Shown: piece by piece, positions 5,167-6,932 of the stretch
How positions within the stretch are numbered: position 1 is the first letter of the stretch
Layout of the letters: each line of letters opens with the position of its first letter
Origin: a bacterium
GTDB lineage: Bacteria; Spirochaetota; Spirochaetia; Treponematales; Rectinemataceae
Reading direction: 5' to 3'
DNA: 6,932 bases
Assembly (NCBI GenBank): GCA_021813065.1
Contig: JAKALZ010000100.1
Span: 1-6,932 of the forward strand
Notes under the pieces: generated by a model
What the model was told of the DNA's origin: nothing
What the model saw: the letters and a program-made list of their open reading frames with translations, nothing else
The model's database searches: none
Translations under genes and position numbers: made by a program

Positions 5167-6195
5167 CCAGTTCAGGTTTTCGGTATAAATTTTAACCGTC
5201 GCCTGTTTTCGCAGACTCGCGATGAGATCAGATTCCGTTTTATTGAGGAAATTCTGCTCTTTTTCGGACGCAAGCTGCATAGCTAAGAATTCCTGGACGG
5301 TGAGATTCTGATTGCCAGGCACCGTATCCGAGAGCGTCAGTTGCTTCTGCGGAACAAACTCATTGACGCGCACGATTCTCAACCCCGTAGCTGTCTGAAT
5401 AACCGAGGTGATATCGCCGATTTTCGTCTGGAATGCCGCGTTGAAGAAATCATCACCGAAGATCGACTTGCTCTGCGCGGTCTTCTCGAGATAAAGAGAA
5501 GGAATGGCCTTGTACCCGGCGGCGTCGCCCGCGCGAAGCACATACTCATCGAACTTGGACGGGTTTGCTTTGAGTGCGCTCGAAATGCTCGCCATGGTGT
5601 CCTTCGCCTTCGCGATATCAGCATCACTCTTTCCTTTGGTGTCGACGTAAATCACGCTAATACGGATCGTATCAGGCCGCACAAGCGAAGCTTTCGCGAG
5701 GTCGTAGGCTTTCAAGATATCGTCGGCGGTCGGAGGAGTGAGCGCGGCCTTAATCTCAGCCTGTTTTTTCATCTGCACATACGTCTCGAAGAGGAGTCGC
5801 TGGCGCACATACACCGCAGGGTCAACGAAAACGCCTGACGCGCGGAGCGATTTTTCTAGATCCGCGTCAGTCGCGTTTGGACCAAGTTGGCTCTTGAGCT
5901 GGGCAAGCGTGGCATTCACCTGGGCATCGGACACAGTGATCTTCTCACTGTCGCAGAACTGCAGAAAGAGCATGCTGTTAATTCTGGAATCGAGCACGTC
6001 CTTGCGCTGATCCGCGGTAAATTTCACACCGGTAGCATTCTCGAGTCTGTCGATGTCAGCCCTAAGTTGCCGCACAGAAATAACCTCCTGCTTGGTCAAC
6101 TTGAGAGTCGCCGCAGGCTTATCGATGCTCGTCTGCGCGAAAATCGGCATCGAGGCAAATAAGAACACCATGAGCCACGTCATCATCTTTTTCAT
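5164..6195 (-). CDS. Secreted SurA/PpiC-like peptidyl-prolyl cis-trans isomerase
   Basis: This 343-residue protein is probably a periplasmic foldase that helps outer-membrane or secreted proteins fold. It starts MKKMMTWLMVFLFASMPIFA, a signal peptide with likely cleavage after Ala20; there is no lipobox cysteine. A helical SurA-type N-terminal domain covers about 35-160, with DVLDSRINSMLFLQFCDSE and KITVSDAQVN typical of that fold. A parvulin-like domain covers about 175-282 (IRISVIYVDT, FNAAFQTKIGDITSVIQTAT, GLRIVRVNEFVP), followed by a C-terminal helix returning to the SurA core (ESDLIASLRKQATVKIYTE). The parvulin core is divergent: AGDAAGY replaces the usual GGDLGW-type loop, so chaperone function may outweigh isomerase activity. 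I chose ATG 6195 because GCGAG lies 9 nt upstream; ATG at 6201 (two extra residues, 3-nt spacing) is the alternative. It lies 9 nt upstream of nusB. Confidence 0.82.
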   Translation of the reverse strand: MKKMMTWLMVFLFASMPIFAQTSIDKPAATLKLTKQEVISVRQLRADIDRLENATGVKFTADQRKDVLDSRINSMLFLQFCDSEKITVSDAQVNATLAQLKSQLGPNATDADLEKSLRASGVFVDPAVYVRQRLLFETYVQMKKQAEIKAALTPPTADDILKAYDLAKASLVRPDTIRISVIYVDTKGKSDADIAKAKDTMASISSALKANPSKFDEYVLRAGDAAGYKAIPSLYLEKTAQSKSIFGDDFFNAAFQTKIGDITSVIQTATGLRIVRVNEFVPQKQLTLSDTVPGNQNLTVQEFLAMQLASEKEQNFLNKTESDLIASLRKQATVKIYTENLNW

Positions 6196-6210
6196 ACACA
6201 TTTGCTCGCT

Positions 6211-6245
6211 TTCAATTCAAAATTCTTTATTAGTTCAATCTTCAA
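6211..6245 (-). repeat. Four short TTGAA repeats ahead of the isomerase gene
   Basis: On the minus strand TTGAA occurs at 6241-6245, 6234-6238, 6216-6220 and 6211-6215, as two close pairs about 23-25 bp apart in the 47-53-nt gap. The paired arrangement could be an operator, or simply the result of AT-rich sequence. I found no convincing -35/-10 pair in this gap and no terminator after the J-domain gene, so transcription probably continues through. Confidence 0.3.
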
Positions 6246-6248
6246 TAT

Positions 6249-6932
6249 TCACTTATATTCTGAAACTCCGCCGCTCATGGCGGTCATTCCCTGAGAGCGC
6301 TGAACTTTCGCGCGCAGCGCGGAAAAACCCGCAAGCTTCGGGTACACTTCCGAGATTTGTCTGACTGCCTCCGTGGCGGCATCCAACTCTCCTCGGTGCA
6401 GCAAAATCTCAGCCTTTTTCCTTAAGTACTGCGCGGTCTCCCTTGGAGCGATGCGCATCTCAATCGCCTCGCCGAGTCGGTCGAGGTAATCTTCCTCGTC
6501 GATTTTTCCCGGAAGTTTCTGAAGCAGGAGAAACCTGAATTTGAGCGCGATCACATCGAAATAATAGCGAAACCAGGGTCTCTCGAGCTCCATCGCGATG
6601 ATCCTTTTATAGATCTGATAAGCCTTGATATACTTGCCCCGCTTCTCGTACTCTTCCGCGATGCAGTACTCAGAATCCATGGCTTCTCCGCGCTCGAGCC
6701 AACGCTCCAATCGAAAATCTCCGAAGGTTTTGCTGCGTTCATAGATCGCTATCGCCTCTTCCTCAAGATCGTGGAGCAGATCATAGACGATAAGTTTTGC
6801 CATGCTCTCCGGATCATTTGAGCGCTGACGCAAAAATTCTCTGTAGTCGAAACCTTTGTTTTCTCGCTCGCGTCTCCGAAGCTCTCGGTCATACGCGCGG
6901 CGCTTCTCCGCATCGGAGAGTATCTTGTAGGC
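6249..6932 (-). CDS. J-domain (DnaJ-like) protein with helical, TPR-like C-terminus (5' end outside window)
   Basis: The frame is open from the window edge to TGA at 6249 and gives 227 residues, so the gene is truncated at its 5' end. The first visible residues, AYKILSDAEKRRAYD, are the end of helix III and helix IV of a J domain. J domains stimulate ATP hydrolysis by Hsp70 (DnaK); the diagnostic HPD loop would lie just upstream, outside the window. A basic charged segment (about 16-26, rich in Arg/Glu) follows, then about 190 residues of amphipathic helices. IAEEYEKRGKYIKAYQIYKR and LRKKAEILLHRGELDAATEA look like tetratricopeptide-type helix pairs. There is no Gly/Phe region, no zinc-finger CXXCXGXG repeat and no DnaJ C-terminal domain, so this is a class III J protein rather than DnaJ itself. 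A TTG at 6833 in this frame should not be taken as the start. It is 47-53 nt upstream of the isomerase gene. Confidence 0.8.
   Translation of the reverse strand, partial: AYKILSDAEKRRAYDRELRRRERENKGFDYREFLRQRSNDPESMAKLIVYDLLHDLEEEAIAIYERSKTFGDFRLERWLERGEAMDSEYCIAEEYEKRGKYIKAYQIYKRIIAMELERPWFRYYFDVIALKFRFLLLQKLPGKIDEEDYLDRLGEAIEMRIAPRETAQYLRKKAEILLHRGELDAATEAVRQISEVYPKLAGFSALRAKVQRSQGMTAMSGGVSEYK

Noticed and set aside
5341..5838. 165-residue plus-strand frame opposite the foldase gene
   Set aside because: It is a compositional shadow without a recognised motif; the minus-strand gene has a signal peptide and a domain layout.
6249..6833. Complete 194-residue gene starting at TTG 6833
   Set aside because: The frame continues upstream to the window edge and encodes the end of a J domain, so TTG 6833 is internal.

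Overview
The window looks like chromosomal, moderately GC-rich DNA from a Gram-negative (diderm) bacterium. A spirochaete of the Treponema/Spirochaeta type is my best guess. That rests on the gene mix (plant/cyanobacterial-style GlgC, a SurA-like periplasmic foldase, membrane-anchored HtrA, a J-domain protein with a helical tail) and on general memory of such genomes, not on any search. There are seven protein genes, two of them cut by the window edges, and no RNA gene, mobile element or CRISPR array that I can see.

Left edge (1-367): the N-terminus of a minus-strand superfamily 2 helicase of the Hrq1/YprA type, ending at the window edge just past its Walker A motif. A short divergent intergenic space separates it from plus-strand glgC. 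Possible promoters for the two directions have overlapping -10 boxes there.

Middle (368-2334): glgC (ADP-glucose pyrophosphorylase, glycogen synthesis) converges on a minus-strand phosphoribosyltransferase gene. Their stop codons interlock in one CTAG. Upstream of the phosphoribosyltransferase lies a compact 87-nt leader with two perfect 10-bp hairpins that share an arm: an intrinsic terminator, and a hairpin that would bury the ribosome binding site. A candidate promoter lies just upstream, overlapping the end of htrA. This is the most interesting non-coding structure in the window.

Right part (2335-6932): five consecutive minus-strand genes. In transcription order they are a J-domain protein (5' end outside the window), a secreted SurA/PpiC-like peptidyl-prolyl isomerase, nusB, map, then htrA. 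The first four look like one transcript: gaps are 47-53 nt, then 9 nt, then a 20-nt overlap. A weak terminator follows map, and htrA has its own candidate promoter and strong ribosome binding site. The group is rich in protein maturation and quality control: a cytoplasmic Hsp70 co-chaperone, an envelope foldase, N-terminal Met removal and an envelope protease/chaperone, with the antitermination factor NusB in the middle. No wholly unfamiliar gene system was found; the unusual signals are in the regulatory DNA.
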